Positions 36,747 to 45,322 of a stretch of DNA of 64,000 nucleotides are shown here, one piece after another. Under the pieces are notes generated by a model that was given only the letters and a program-made list of their open reading frames with translations, had not been told where the DNA came from and made no database searches. How positions within the stretch are numbered: position 1 is the first letter of the stretch; each line of letters starts with the position of its first letter. Position numbers and translations under genes: made by a program. Origin of the DNA: Rhodanobacteraceae bacterium (GTDB taxonomy: Bacteria; Pseudomonadota; Gammaproteobacteria; Xanthomonadales; Rhodanobacteraceae); contig JAJPHA010000044.1 of assembly GCA_021325475.1 (NCBI GenBank), forward strand, positions 26,328-90,327, read 5' to 3'.

Positions 36747-37112
36747 ATGGGCCTGCCCCTGCGCAAGAGCAAGGTCGCGCCGCCGCCGATCTGCCCGCTG
36801 ACCGAGTGCATGGCGCTGCTGCGCGGCGCCTGGGCGCCGAACGTGATCTGGTGGCTGCGTGCCGGACCGCGCCGCTTCGGCGAACTGCGCCACGACATCC
36901 CGCGCATTTCTGCGCGCGTGCTGTCGGCGCGACTGCGCGAACTGGAGTCGCGCGGCATGATCACCCGCCGCGTGCTCGACACCTCGCCGCCGTCGGCCGA
37001 ATACGAACTGACCGAACTCGGGCTCGAGCTGCTGCCGGCGATCGACGCCATCGTCAAGGTCGGCATGAAGCTCAAGCACGAGCCGCGCGCGCGGCGCCGC
37101 GCGAACGCGTGA
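36747..37112 (+). CDS. HxlR-family transcriptional regulator
   Basis: A 121-residue winged-helix regulator. PPPICPLTECMALLRGAWAPNVIWWLRAGPRRFGELRHDIPRISARVLSARLRELESRGMI is the HxlR domain, with the conserved CP and a second Cys four residues later (ICPLTEC). These may sense thiol-reactive compounds, as in YodB/QorR. ATG 36747 is preferred because an alternative at 36714 lies within the direct repeat. Divergent from a beta-class glutathione transferase; its stop overlaps the start of roxA by one base (TGATG). Confidence 0.88.
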   Translation: MGLPLRKSKVAPPPICPLTECMALLRGAWAPNVIWWLRAGPRRFGELRHDIPRISARVLSARLRELESRGMITRRVLDTSPPSAEYELTELGLELLPAIDAIVKVGMKLKHEPRARRRANA

Positions 37113-38311
37113 TGCGCGCGCGCCCGCGCCGCACGCCGGCGCTCGAAGTCCGCGCCACGCGCACCCAACCGCTCGGCATGCCACCCACGCGGTTCCTGCG
37201 CGACTACTGGCAGAAGCGGCCGCTGCTCGTCCGCGGCGCCTTCGCCGGGCGGCACGACTGGCTGACGCCAAACGATCTCGCCGGCCTCGCCTGCGAGGCA
37301 ACGGCGCTGGCGCGGCTGGTGCGCCACGACGTCCGCCGCGATCGCTGGCAGGTGCGTCACGGTCCGTTCCGCGCCGCCGATTTCGCCCGGCTGCCGAAGA
37401 CGCACTGGACGCTGCTGGTCCAGGACGTCGACAAGTGGGACGCCGACGTCGCCGCCCTGCTCGATGCCTTCGCGTTCCTGCCATCGTGGCGCATCGACGA
37501 TGTGATGGTGAGCTACGCCGTCGACGGCGGCGGCGTGGGACCGCACCTCGATCAGTACGACGTGTTCCTGGTGCAGGGGCTGGGTCGGCGCCGCTGGCGG
37601 ATCGGCGCGGACGCGGCCGTGCCGAAGGAATTCCGCGCCGATGTCGAACTCAAGCTGCTGCGCGAATTCGCGCCGACCCACGAGTGGCTGCTCGAACCCG
37701 GCGACGTGCTGTATCTGCCGCCCGGCGTGCCGCACGAGGGCGTCGCGGTCGGCGCGTGCCTGACCTACTCGGTCGGCATGCGCGCGCCGTCGCAGGCGGA
37801 GCTGCTGCTCGATCTCGCCGAATTCCTCGCCGAACCGCTCGGCGAGGAGGCGCGCTATGGCGATCCCGATCTGCGCCCCGCGCGGCACGCCGGCGAGATC
37901 GACGCCGCCGCGCTCGCCCGTGTGCGCCGGGCGCTGCCGCTGGGTATCCAAGTGGACGATGCGACATTGTCGCGCTGGTTCGGCGCCTTCATCACCCGCT
38001 ATCGCAGCGCGCTCGACGCCGCACCGGTGGCGCGGCCCCGGCGCGCCGAGGCGCTCGCACGCCGGCTGCCGAATTCGGTGCTGCTGCGCCATCCGTGGAG
38101 TCGCGTGGCATGGACGCGGCACGGCCGCGGCGCCCTGCTGTTCGTCGCCGGCCTCGCCTACCCGTGCGCGCCGGCGCTCGCCCAGGCGCTGTGCGCGCGG
38201 CGTGCCGTCGACGGCGCCGCCCTCGCCGCGCTGTGTCGCACGAACGCGGCACTGGAATTGCTCACAACGCTGCTGAACGCCGGTCATTGGCGGCTGGCGG
38301 CGCGGCGCTGA
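37112..38311 (+). CDS. roxA: Ribosomal oxygenase RoxA (JmjC/cupin, uL16 arginine hydroxylase)
   Basis: Fe(II)/2-oxoglutarate oxygenase that in E. coli (YcfD) hydroxylates Arg81 of ribosomal protein uL16. 399 residues (E. coli 373). The JmjC core has FLRDYWQKRPLLVRGAF, HWTLLVQDVDKW, the iron ligands in GPHLDQYDVFLVQGLGRRRW (HxD) and PPGVPHEGVAV (distal His), and TYSVGMRAPS; the C-terminal winged-helix-like domain follows from about residue 250. Start by one-base overlap with the HxlR gene. Its oxygenase activity would depend on oxygen and iron. Confidence 0.93.
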   Translation: MRARPRRTPALEVRATRTQPLGMPPTRFLRDYWQKRPLLVRGAFAGRHDWLTPNDLAGLACEATALARLVRHDVRRDRWQVRHGPFRAADFARLPKTHWTLLVQDVDKWDADVAALLDAFAFLPSWRIDDVMVSYAVDGGGVGPHLDQYDVFLVQGLGRRRWRIGADAAVPKEFRADVELKLLREFAPTHEWLLEPGDVLYLPPGVPHEGVAVGACLTYSVGMRAPSQAELLLDLAEFLAEPLGEEARYGDPDLRPARHAGEIDAAALARVRRALPLGIQVDDATLSRWFGAFITRYRSALDAAPVARPRRAEALARRLPNSVLLRHPWSRVAWTRHGRGALLFVAGLAYPCAPALAQALCARRAVDGAALAALCRTNAALELLTTLLNAGHWRLAARR

Positions 38312-38348
38312 GCGCGCCGGCGCATGCCCCAGCTACAATGGGGTCGCC

Positions 38349-39311
38349 ATGATCCCGAACGATTTCACCGTCAGCACCGCCGACTGGGCCAACGCCGACG
38401 ACCGCGCCGCCTGCCGTGCGGTGCGCGAGGCGGTATTCGTCGAGGAACAGCAGGTGCCGCGCGAGGACGAATGGGATGCGCTGGACGAGGTCTCGCGTCA
38501 CGCGCTGGCGCGCGACGCGAACGGCCGGCCGATCGGCACCGGACGGCTGACGCCGCAACAGACGATCGGCCGCATGGCGGTGCTGCGCGATTGGCGCGGC
38601 CGCGGGGTCGGCGGCGCGATCCTGCACCTGCTGCTGGAACAGGCGCAGGCGATGCACTACCCGCACGTCGAGATGCATGCGCAGATCCACGCCGTGCCGT
38701 TCTACGAGAAATTCGGCTTCCGCACCTACGGCGAGGAGTTCCTCGAGTGCGGCATCCGCCATTTCCACATGCGCCGCGAGCTGACGCCGCCGACGCCGCC
38801 GGCGCGTCCCGCGCCGGGCGAGCGTCCGGACGTGCGCAGCGTCGTCGTCGCCTCGCGCGACGAAGCACTGAGCGAAACGCTGCGCCTGCTCGCGGCGGCA
38901 AAACGCGAAGTCGCGATCTACACGCGCGACCTCGACGCGGCGCTGTACGACAACGACGCCGTGCTGGACGCGCTGAAGCAGCTCGCCATCCGCGGGCGCG
39001 GCGTCGCCATCCGCATCCTGGTGCAGGAGCCGCGCACGCCGGCGCAGGATGGCCACCGCCTGATCGGCCTGGCACAACGCCTGTCGAGCGTGTTCGCGCT
39101 GCGCACACCGGTGCAGGAAGAGGATCGCCAATACCCGTCCGCGTTTCTGCTCAACGACGCGCGCGGCTACTACTTCCGCACCCTCGGCAGCCGCTACGAA
39201 GGCGAGGCGGTGAACTACGCGCCCGGCAAGCACGCGCAATTGCTCGAATTCTTCAACCAGGTGTGGGAGCGCTCCGAACCGAGCGAGGAACTGCGCCAAT
39301 TGAGCCTGTAG
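38349..39311 (+). CDS. GNAT acetyltransferase fused to a PLD-like C-terminal domain
   Basis: A 320-residue protein. Residues 1-145 are a GNAT domain of the ElaA/YjcF type: FVEEQQVPREDEWD and IGRMAVLRDWRGRGVGG (acetyl-CoA pyrophosphate loop R-G-x-G-V-G), YEKFGFRTYGEEF. After a Pro/Ala linker (PPTPPARPAPGERP) the remaining 160 residues (SVVVASRDEALSETLRLLAAAKREVAIYTRDLDAALYDND) resemble a phospholipase D-like fold, but I see no HxKxxxxD motif, so it is likely non-catalytic. The combination is found in Xanthomonadales; the acceptor is unknown. Confidence 0.82.
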   Translation: MIPNDFTVSTADWANADDRAACRAVREAVFVEEQQVPREDEWDALDEVSRHALARDANGRPIGTGRLTPQQTIGRMAVLRDWRGRGVGGAILHLLLEQAQAMHYPHVEMHAQIHAVPFYEKFGFRTYGEEFLECGIRHFHMRRELTPPTPPARPAPGERPDVRSVVVASRDEALSETLRLLAAAKREVAIYTRDLDAALYDNDAVLDALKQLAIRGRGVAIRILVQEPRTPAQDGHRLIGLAQRLSSVFALRTPVQEEDRQYPSAFLLNDARGYYFRTLGSRYEGEAVNYAPGKHAQLLEFFNQVWERSEPSEELRQLSL

Positions 39312-39440
39312 CTGCGGCGCGCCCTTCGCTCACGCCGCGCGGCGGCGGCACGATCGATGCTTGCTTTGACGGCCCCGCCGCGGAAGCGTAGCGTCCACCC
39401 ACCGCCCGCACTCCGCGGCGGCATTTCCCGGGAGACTTCC

Positions 39441-39878
39441 ATGAAGACGAGATTCATGCTCGCGGCGGCGCTCACCTGCGCGTTCGCCGTCCAGGCCAGC
39501 GCCGACGACGGCCGCGCCTACAAGGAAGGCCCCGTCACCGAGGTCACCTACGTCAAGATCAAGCCCGGCCAGTTCGACAATTACATGAAGTGGCTCGACA
39601 CCCACTTCAAGCCGGAAAACGAGGAGTTCATCAAGGCCAAGATCATCCTCGGCTACAAGGTCTACGCGCAGCAGGCGCGCGATCCGCGCGATCCCGACCT
39701 GATCCTGTCGATCACCTACCCGAACATGGCGGCGCTGGACAATCTCGAGGAGCGCACCGACGCCATCGTCGAGAAGTTCGAGGGCAACCTCGACAAGCAG
39801 AATCAGGGTTTCGCCGACCGCGGCTCGATGCGCGAGATCCTCGGCTCGAAATACATCCGCGAGCTGATTCTGAAGTAG
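39441..39878 (+). CDS. Small secreted protein of unknown function
   Basis: A 145-residue secreted protein with a signal peptide (MKTRFMLAAALTCAFAVQASA). The mature part (VTEVTYVKIKPGQFDNYMKW, FIKAKIILGYKVYAQQ, DLILSITYPNMAALDNLEERTDAI) reads as a beta-alpha-beta pattern reminiscent of dimeric alpha-beta barrels such as monooxygenase ABM domains, but no catalytic residues can be assigned. GGGAG precedes the ATG. A hairpin follows its stop. Confidence 0.8.
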   Translation: MKTRFMLAAALTCAFAVQASADDGRAYKEGPVTEVTYVKIKPGQFDNYMKWLDTHFKPENEEFIKAKIILGYKVYAQQARDPRDPDLILSITYPNMAALDNLEERTDAIVEKFEGNLDKQNQGFADRGSMREILGSKYIRELILK

Positions 39879-39897
39879 GCGATCACCAGGCGACCAT

Positions 39898-39924
39898 GCG
39901 ACCGGCGCGCTGCCGGCCGGTCGC
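39898..39924. terminator. Hairpin between convergent genes
   Basis: Stem GCGACCGGC / GCCGGTCGC (9 bp) with a short loop, placed between the secreted protein stop (39878) and the korB stop (39940). It could serve either gene; no T-run. Confidence 0.45.
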
Positions 39925-39939
39925 ACCTTGCCGCGTCGC

Positions 39940-40995
39940 TCAGCGCAACGCGGCGTTGATCTTCGCCAGCGTCGCCGCGCCGGGACTGAGTTCCTTCGCG
40001 CCGAGGCGATGGAACGGTGTCGGCACGGTGTTGAGGTGCCGATGCAGGTCCTCGGCCTCGGCGTCCACGTACAGCAGACCGGTCACCACCTCGCCCTTGG
40101 CCTGGCGCTCGTGCACGTAGGCGAGCGCGGCCACGCGGTCGTGCGGATCATGGTTGGCGTGCAGCTTGCGCAGCCGCAGCACGCTGCCGTCGTGCTGGGT
40201 GATGTCGATCAGCTCGCCGGCGGCGTAATCCACCACGATCTCGTCGCGCACGTCGATGAAGTCGAGCCGGTTCGCCGCCTCGTTGTGCTCGCGCACGTAG
40301 TCGTAGCTCTTGGTGCTGCCGGGATGGTTGTTGAACGCCACGCACGGGCTGATCACGTCCAGCACCGCCGGGCCGCGGTGCTTGATCGCCGCCTTGATCA
40401 GCGGCACGAGCTGCTTCTTGTCGCCGGAAAAGCCGCGCGCGACGAAGCTCGCGCCGAGCTGCAGCGCGAGACCGACCAGATCGAGCGGACTGTCGGTGTT
40501 GACCACGCCCTTCTTCGACTTCGAACCCAGGTCCGCGGTGGCGGAGAACTGGCCCTTGGTCAGGCCGTAGACACCGTTGTTCTCGACGATGTAGACCATG
40601 TTCACGCCGCGGCGGATGGCGTGCACGAACTGGCCGATGCCGATCGACGCGGAATCGCCGTCGCCGGAGACGCCGAGATAGATGAGTTCGCGATTCGCCA
40701 GATTGGCACCGGTCAACACCGACGGCATGCGCCCGTGCACGGTGTTGAAGCCGTGCGACTGGCCGAGGAAATAGTCCGGCGTCTTGCTGCTGCAACCGAT
40801 GCCGGAGAGCTTGGCCACGCGATGCGGTTCGATGTCGAGTTCCCAGCACGCCTGGATGATCGCGGCCGAGATCGAGTCGTGGCCGCAGCCGGCGCACAGC
40901 GTGGAAATCTTGCCTTCGTAGTCGCGGCGGGTGAAGCCGATCGCATTGCAGGCGAGCGTGGGATGGTGCAGTTTCGGTTTGGCGATGTAGGTCAT
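39940..40995 (-). CDS. korB: 2-oxoacid:ferredoxin oxidoreductase, beta subunit (KorB)
   Basis: TPP-binding subunit of a 2-oxoglutarate- or related 2-oxoacid:ferredoxin oxidoreductase. 351 residues: an N-terminal STLCAGCGH cysteine pair for [4Fe-4S] binding, SGIGCSSKTPDYF, the TPP motif region LIYLGVSGDGDSASIGIGQF to VENNGVYGLTKGQFSAT, and VLDVISPCVAFNNHPGS. It is the last gene of the operon; its ATG overlaps the stop of the small membrane protein gene (ATGA). Whether 2-oxoglutarate or another 2-oxoacid is used cannot be read from sequence. Confidence 0.92.
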   Translation of the reverse strand: MTYIAKPKLHHPTLACNAIGFTRRDYEGKISTLCAGCGHDSISAAIIQACWELDIEPHRVAKLSGIGCSSKTPDYFLGQSHGFNTVHGRMPSVLTGANLANRELIYLGVSGDGDSASIGIGQFVHAIRRGVNMVYIVENNGVYGLTKGQFSATADLGSKSKKGVVNTDSPLDLVGLALQLGASFVARGFSGDKKQLVPLIKAAIKHRGPAVLDVISPCVAFNNHPGSTKSYDYVREHNEAANRLDFIDVRDEIVVDYAAGELIDITQHDGSVLRLRKLHANHDPHDRVAALAYVHERQAKGEVVTGLLYVDAEAEDLHRHLNTVPTPFHRLGAKELSPGAATLAKINAALR

Positions 40996-41282
40996 GACTT
41001 CGCACTCCGCTGCGCGGCTTGGTATTCCGTCCAGGCGTGGCCGGCGAGGCCGATCGCGAACACCAGCACGCCCACCGGCCAGATCACCCGCAGCAGCGGC
41101 AGCCGGGCGAACCCGTCCGGAACGAACAGCACGAGCCGGCACACCACCGCGACGAGTTGTCCGGCCAGCGCCAGCGACGGCCAGAGCGTCTGGTGGCGCA
41201 GCCACAGCAGTACACACGCGCCGAGCACGAGCAGCCCGGCGATCACGGAAACCAGATTGGCGAGGTCCAGGGGAATCGTCAT
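40992..41282 (-). CDS. Small three-pass membrane protein between korA and korB
   Basis: A 96-residue hydrophobic protein with three predicted membrane segments: LVSVIAGLLVLGACVLLWL, LWPSLALAGQLVAVVCRLVLFV and LLRVIWPVGVLVFAIGLAGHAW, ending in a charged tail YQAAQRSAKS. No family recognised. Its start overlaps the korA stop and its stop overlaps the korB start, both as ATGA, so it is translated in lock-step with the two oxidoreductase subunits. That position suggests membrane attachment or electron-acceptor coupling of KorAB, which is inference only. Confidence 0.75.
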   Translation of the reverse strand: MTIPLDLANLVSVIAGLLVLGACVLLWLRHQTLWPSLALAGQLVAVVCRLVLFVPDGFARLPLLRVIWPVGVLVFAIGLAGHAWTEYQAAQRSAKS

Positions 41283-43120
41283 GCGACCTTGTCCTTGCCG
41301 ATCGGCGCTACCCGCGCGGCGCGCAGGTGCGCGCCGATCGCCTCGGCGATGAAGCGCGCCGTGATCGGCGTGCCGTCGTAGTGCAGGATCGGCACGAGCT
41401 TGGCGGGGTCGATGCCGAATTCGTTGACGAGCAGCGTGCGCAACTGGCCGTCGCGGTTCTGCTCGACGACGAACACCGCCTCGTGCGCGGCGATGAACTC
41501 GGCCACGCTGTCGGCGAACGGGAACGCGCGCACGCGCAGCGTGTCGAGATTGAGGCCGTCGTCCTCCAGCGCCGCGATCGCCTCGTCCATCGCCGGGCTG
41601 GTCGAGCCGTAGTAGATCGCGCCGTGCCGTGTCTTCTGCCGCGCCGCGCGCGGCACCGGCGCCGGCACCAGGGTCCTGGCGGTGGCGAACTTCTTCAGCA
41701 GACGCTGCATGTTGTAGACGTAATCCGGCCCGCGCTCGGAATAGCGCGCGTAGGGGTCGCGCGAGGTGCCGCGGGTGAAGTACGCGCCCTTGCTCGGGTG
41801 CGTGCCGGGATAGGTGCGGTACGGAATGCCGTCGCCATCGACGTCCTTGTAGCGCGCGAATTCCTTGCCCGCTTCGAGCTCCGCGGCGGTCATCACCTTG
41901 CCGCGATCGTATTCGCGCGCATCGTCCCAGACGAACGGCGCGGTGAGCCGCTGGTTCATGCCGATGTCGAGGTCGCTCAGCACGAAGATCGGCGTCTGCA
42001 GGCGGTCGGCGAGATCGAGCGCCAGCGCCGAGAACTCGAAGCACTCGTGCGGATCCTCGGGGAACAGCAGCACGTGCTTGGTGTCGCCGTGCGAGGCGTA
42101 GGCGCAGGCGAGCACGTCGGACTGCTGCGTGCGCGTCGGCATGCCGGTGGACGGGCCGCCGCGCTGCACGTCGATGATGGTCACCGGAATCTCGGCGAAA
42201 TAGGCGAGCCCGATGAATTCGTTCATCAGCGAAATGCCGGGACCGGAGGTGGTGGTGAACGCGCGCGCGCCGTTCCAGCCGGCGCCGACCACGATGCCGA
42301 TCGAGGCGATCTCGTCCTCGGCCTGGACGATGGCGAACTTGTTCGCTCCGGTCTCCGCATCGACGCGATATTTCATGCAGTACTTCTGGAATGCCTCGGC
42401 CAGCGACGACGACGGCGTGATCGGATACCACGCGCATACGGTCGCGCCGCCGTACACGCAGCCGAGCGCGGCGGCCGAGTTGCCGTCGACGAAGATGCGC
42501 TCGCCCACCGCATCCGCGCGCCGCACCTGCAATCCGATGGGATGGGCGAGATGCTCGCGCGCGTAGTCGCGGCCGAGCTCCAGCGCCTTGACGTTGGAGT
42601 CCAGCAGTTTCTCCTTGCCCTTGTACTGCTCGCCGAACAGCTTGCGGATTTCCGCATCGTCGATGCCGAGCAGCACCGACAGCGCGCCGACGTACATGAT
42701 GTTCTTGAACAACTGACGCTGGCGCGCATCCGCGTAGGTGCGGTTGCAGATCGCGGTCAGCGGCATGCCGATGACGACGATGTCGTCGCGGAACTTCGAC
42801 GGCGGCAGCGGCTTGGTGCTGTCGTAGAACAGGTACCCGCCGGGCGCGAGCTCCTTGACGTCGGCGTCCCAGGTCTGCGGATTCATCGCCACCATCATGT
42901 CCACGCCGCCGCGCCGGCCGAGCCAGCCGCGCTCGTTGACGCGCACCTCGTACCAGGTCGGCAGGCCCTGGATGTTCGAGGGAAAGATGTTGCGCGGACT
43001 CACCGGCACGCCCATGCGCAGGATTGCCTTGGCGAACAGCTCGTTGGCGGAGGCCGAGCCCGAGCCGTTGACGTTGGCGAACTTGATGACGAAGTCGTTG
43101 GTGGCGGTGATGGGTTTCAT
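41279..43120 (-). CDS. korA: 2-oxoacid:ferredoxin oxidoreductase, fused gamma-alpha subunit (KorA)
   Basis: A 613-residue subunit. Residues 1-190 are the gamma domain (NDFVIKFANVNGSGSASANELFAKAI, RGGVDMMVAMNPQTWDADV), then the alpha (pyrimidine-binding) domain with the invariant TSGPGISLMNEFIGLAYFAE, VQRGGPSTGMPTRTQQSD and EDPHECFEF, and a C-terminal domain with YGSTSPAMDEAI. The fused gamma-alpha form is known in bacterial KorA. In relatives the enzyme oxidises 2-oxoglutarate to succinyl-CoA with ferredoxin reduction, alongside or in place of the 2-oxoglutarate dehydrogenase complex. The start at 43120 is the first ATG beyond the palindromic spacer. Confidence 0.93.
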   Translation of the reverse strand: MKPITATNDFVIKFANVNGSGSASANELFAKAILRMGVPVSPRNIFPSNIQGLPTWYEVRVNERGWLGRRGGVDMMVAMNPQTWDADVKELAPGGYLFYDSTKPLPPSKFRDDIVVIGMPLTAICNRTYADARQRQLFKNIMYVGALSVLLGIDDAEIRKLFGEQYKGKEKLLDSNVKALELGRDYAREHLAHPIGLQVRRADAVGERIFVDGNSAAALGCVYGGATVCAWYPITPSSSLAEAFQKYCMKYRVDAETGANKFAIVQAEDEIASIGIVVGAGWNGARAFTTTSGPGISLMNEFIGLAYFAEIPVTIIDVQRGGPSTGMPTRTQQSDVLACAYASHGDTKHVLLFPEDPHECFEFSALALDLADRLQTPIFVLSDLDIGMNQRLTAPFVWDDAREYDRGKVMTAAELEAGKEFARYKDVDGDGIPYRTYPGTHPSKGAYFTRGTSRDPYARYSERGPDYVYNMQRLLKKFATARTLVPAPVPRAARQKTRHGAIYYGSTSPAMDEAIAALEDDGLNLDTLRVRAFPFADSVAEFIAAHEAVFVVEQNRDGQLRTLLVNEFGIDPAKLVPILHYDGTPITARFIAEAIGAHLRAARVAPIGKDKVA

Positions 43121-43286
43121 GCGAGCTCCCCGCCCCACCCTTCTCCCATCGGGAGAAGGTGGCGCGAAGCGCCGGATGAGGGTTCGACATCGACAACCGG
43201 CAACACCGAGCTCGGACCCTCACCCCTGCCCCTCGCCCGGCGGGAGCGGGGTGCAAGCGACGCGAGTGGATTGAGTGCCGGGCGCA
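43121..43286. repeat. Palindromic spacer repeat between the flavoprotein gene and korA
   Basis: Contains CCACC-C-TTCTCCC-ATC-GGGAGAA-GGTGG (43135-43161), a 12-bp stem with one bulged C, and further right CCCTCGCCC-GGCGGGAGCGGGG. Similar CCCTCACCC...TCTCCCG blocks occur at 3935-3985. I read it as a common Xanthomonad-type intergenic palindrome that may attenuate transcription into korA. Confidence 0.5.
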
Positions 43287-45110
43287 TCACGCCGCCTCCC
43301 GCCGCGCCGGCTTGTGGCACGCGGGCCCGGCATGCGTCATCTCGAGCAGGAACTTGCGCATGTCCCAGGCGCCGGTGGGGCAGCGCTCCGCGCACAGGCC
43401 GCAGTGCAGGCAGACGTCCTCGTCCTTGACCATCACCCGGCCGGTCTTGAGCGTATCGGAAACGTACAGCGCCTGGTCGAGGTTCCGCGCCGGCGCGGTC
43501 AGGCGCTGGCGCAGCTCGGTCTCCTCGTCGTTCCAGGTGAAGGTGATGCAGTCCATCGGACAGATGTCGACGCAGGCGTCGCATTCGATGCAGACGTCCC
43601 TGGTGAACACGGTCTGCACATCGCAGTTGAGACAGCGCTCGGCCTCCTTGAACGCGGTCGCCGGATCGAAGCCGAGCTCGACTTCCACTATGATACTTTT
43701 CAGCGTTTTTTCCTTTTCCCGCCACGGCACCGCGTAGCGCGCGTCGGCGGAGACGTCGTTGTCGTAGCTCCATTCGTGGATGCCCATCTTCTGCGAGATC
43801 AGGCTCACCGACGGCTCCGGGCGCTGGCGGATGTCCTCGCCGTTGAGCAGCTTGTCGATCGACACCGCCGCCTCGTGGCCGTGCGCCACCGCCCAGATGA
43901 TGTTCTTCGGGCCGAACGCCGCGTCGCCGCCGAAGAACACGGTCGGGTGGGTCGATTGCAACGTCGTCGCATCGACCACCGGCAAGCCCCACTCGTCGAA
44001 GCGGATGCCGAGATCGCGCTCGATCCACGGAAAGGCGTTCTCCTGGCCGATCGCGATCAGCACGTCGTCGCATTCGAAGAACGCGTCCGGCTCGCCGGTC
44101 GGCACGAGCTGGCGACGCCCCTTGGCGTCGCGCTCGGCGCGCACCTTCTCGAAGGTCATGCCGATCAACTTGCCGTCGCGGTGCGCGAAGGTCTTGGGCA
44201 CGAGGTAGTTGAGGATCGGAATGCCCTCGTGCATGGCGTCTTCCTTCTCCCACGGCGAGGCCTTCATTTCCTCGAAACCGGACCGCACGATCACCTTGAC
44301 GTCCTCGCCGCCGAGGCGACGCGCCGAGCGGCAGCAGTCCATCGCCGTGTTGCCGCCGCCGAGCACGATCACGCGCTTGCCGATCGACTTGACGTGCTCG
44401 AAATACACCGAGGCGAGCCAGTCGAGGCCGATGTGGATGTTGGCCGCGGCTTCCCGGCGGCCGGGGATGTCGAGGTCGCGCCCGCGCGGCGCGCCCGAGC
44501 CGACGAACACCGCGTCGAACCCTTGCGCGAGCAGATCACGCAGCGAGTCGATCCGCGTGTTGCCGCGGAACTCGACGCCGAGATCGAGGATGTAGCCGAC
44601 CTCCTCGTCGATCACTTTCTCGGGCAGACGGAAGCGCGGCACCTGGGTGCGCATGAAGCCGCCGGCCTTGGCATCGGCCTCGAACACGACCACGTGATAG
44701 CCGAGCGGCGCCAGATCGCGCGCCACGGTGAGCGAGGCGGGACCGGCGCCGACGCAGGCGATGCGCTTGCCGTTCTGCTTCGTCGCCGGCTTCGGCAGGC
44801 GCGCGCGGATGTCGTCCTTGAAGTCGGCGGCGACGCGCTTCAGCCGGCAGATCGCCACCGGCTCGGGCTTCTCGCCGTTGTTCTGCTCGACGCGGCCGCG
44901 CCGGCACGCCGGTTCGCACGGCCGATCGCAGGTGCGGCCGAGGATTCCCGGAAACACGTTGGATTTCCAGTTCACCAGGTAGGCGTCGGAATAGCGCCCG
45001 GCGGCAATGAGACGGATGTACTCGGGAACCGGCGTGTGCGCGGGACAGGCCCACTGGCAATCGACGACCTTGTGAAAATAGTCGGGAACGCGGATATCGG
45101 TCGGCTTCAC
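43287..45110 (-). CDS. GltD-like NAD(P)H oxidoreductase with C-terminal ferredoxin domain
   Basis: A 607-residue iron-sulfur flavoprotein. N-terminal Cys-rich helical domain (CQWACPAHTPVPEY, GRTCDRPCEPACRRG), two dinucleotide folds (RIACVGAGPASLTVARDL for FAD; VIVLGGGNTAMDCCRSARRL for NAD(P)H), GGDAAFGPKNIIWAVAHG, then a C-terminal 2[4Fe-4S] ferredoxin domain (CIECDACVDICPMDC; CLHCGLCAERCPTGAWD). The parts match glutamate synthase small subunit and NADPH:ferredoxin oxidoreductases. Upstream of korA and transcribed towards it, it probably passes electrons between ferredoxin and NAD(P)H. GGAG 6 bases before the GTG at 45110 sets the start. Contains GAAAAGTATC at 43692-43701 (minus strand). Confidence 0.9.
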   Translation of the reverse strand: MKPTDIRVPDYFHKVVDCQWACPAHTPVPEYIRLIAAGRYSDAYLVNWKSNVFPGILGRTCDRPCEPACRRGRVEQNNGEKPEPVAICRLKRVAADFKDDIRARLPKPATKQNGKRIACVGAGPASLTVARDLAPLGYHVVVFEADAKAGGFMRTQVPRFRLPEKVIDEEVGYILDLGVEFRGNTRIDSLRDLLAQGFDAVFVGSGAPRGRDLDIPGRREAAANIHIGLDWLASVYFEHVKSIGKRVIVLGGGNTAMDCCRSARRLGGEDVKVIVRSGFEEMKASPWEKEDAMHEGIPILNYLVPKTFAHRDGKLIGMTFEKVRAERDAKGRRQLVPTGEPDAFFECDDVLIAIGQENAFPWIERDLGIRFDEWGLPVVDATTLQSTHPTVFFGGDAAFGPKNIIWAVAHGHEAAVSIDKLLNGEDIRQRPEPSVSLISQKMGIHEWSYDNDVSADARYAVPWREKEKTLKSIIVEVELGFDPATAFKEAERCLNCDVQTVFTRDVCIECDACVDICPMDCITFTWNDEETELRQRLTAPARNLDQALYVSDTLKTGRVMVKDEDVCLHCGLCAERCPTGAWDMRKFLLEMTHAGPACHKPARREAA

Positions 45111-45141
45111 CACTGGCTCCAGGGAAGGCGCAATTGAATCA

Positions 45142-45218
45142 CCATGTTCCTGTCTTCGGCGGCGGCGCCCCCACAACCCCATCGAACCCTTGACTCAAGG
45201 GGCGCAAAGAGCCGGAGC
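45142..45218. repeat. Palindromic dispersed repeat family B, copy 2 (short form)
   Basis: ACCATGTTCCTGTCTTCGGC, then GGCGGCGCCCCCACAACCCC, ATCGAACCCTTGACTCAAGG and GGCGCAAAGA match copy 1 (25936-26053) except that the first hairpin is deleted to a half-site. The gap 45111-45322 holds this repeat and no gene that I can support. Confidence 0.65.
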
Positions 45219-45322
45219 GATGTACTCCAAATGCTTCCGAGGTTCCACAGGATTGCGGAAGAGCCCGCGAGCAATCCGAGTCTACTCGCGGTGCCGCGCG
45301 CTGAAAAGCCGCGGCGCGCGCC

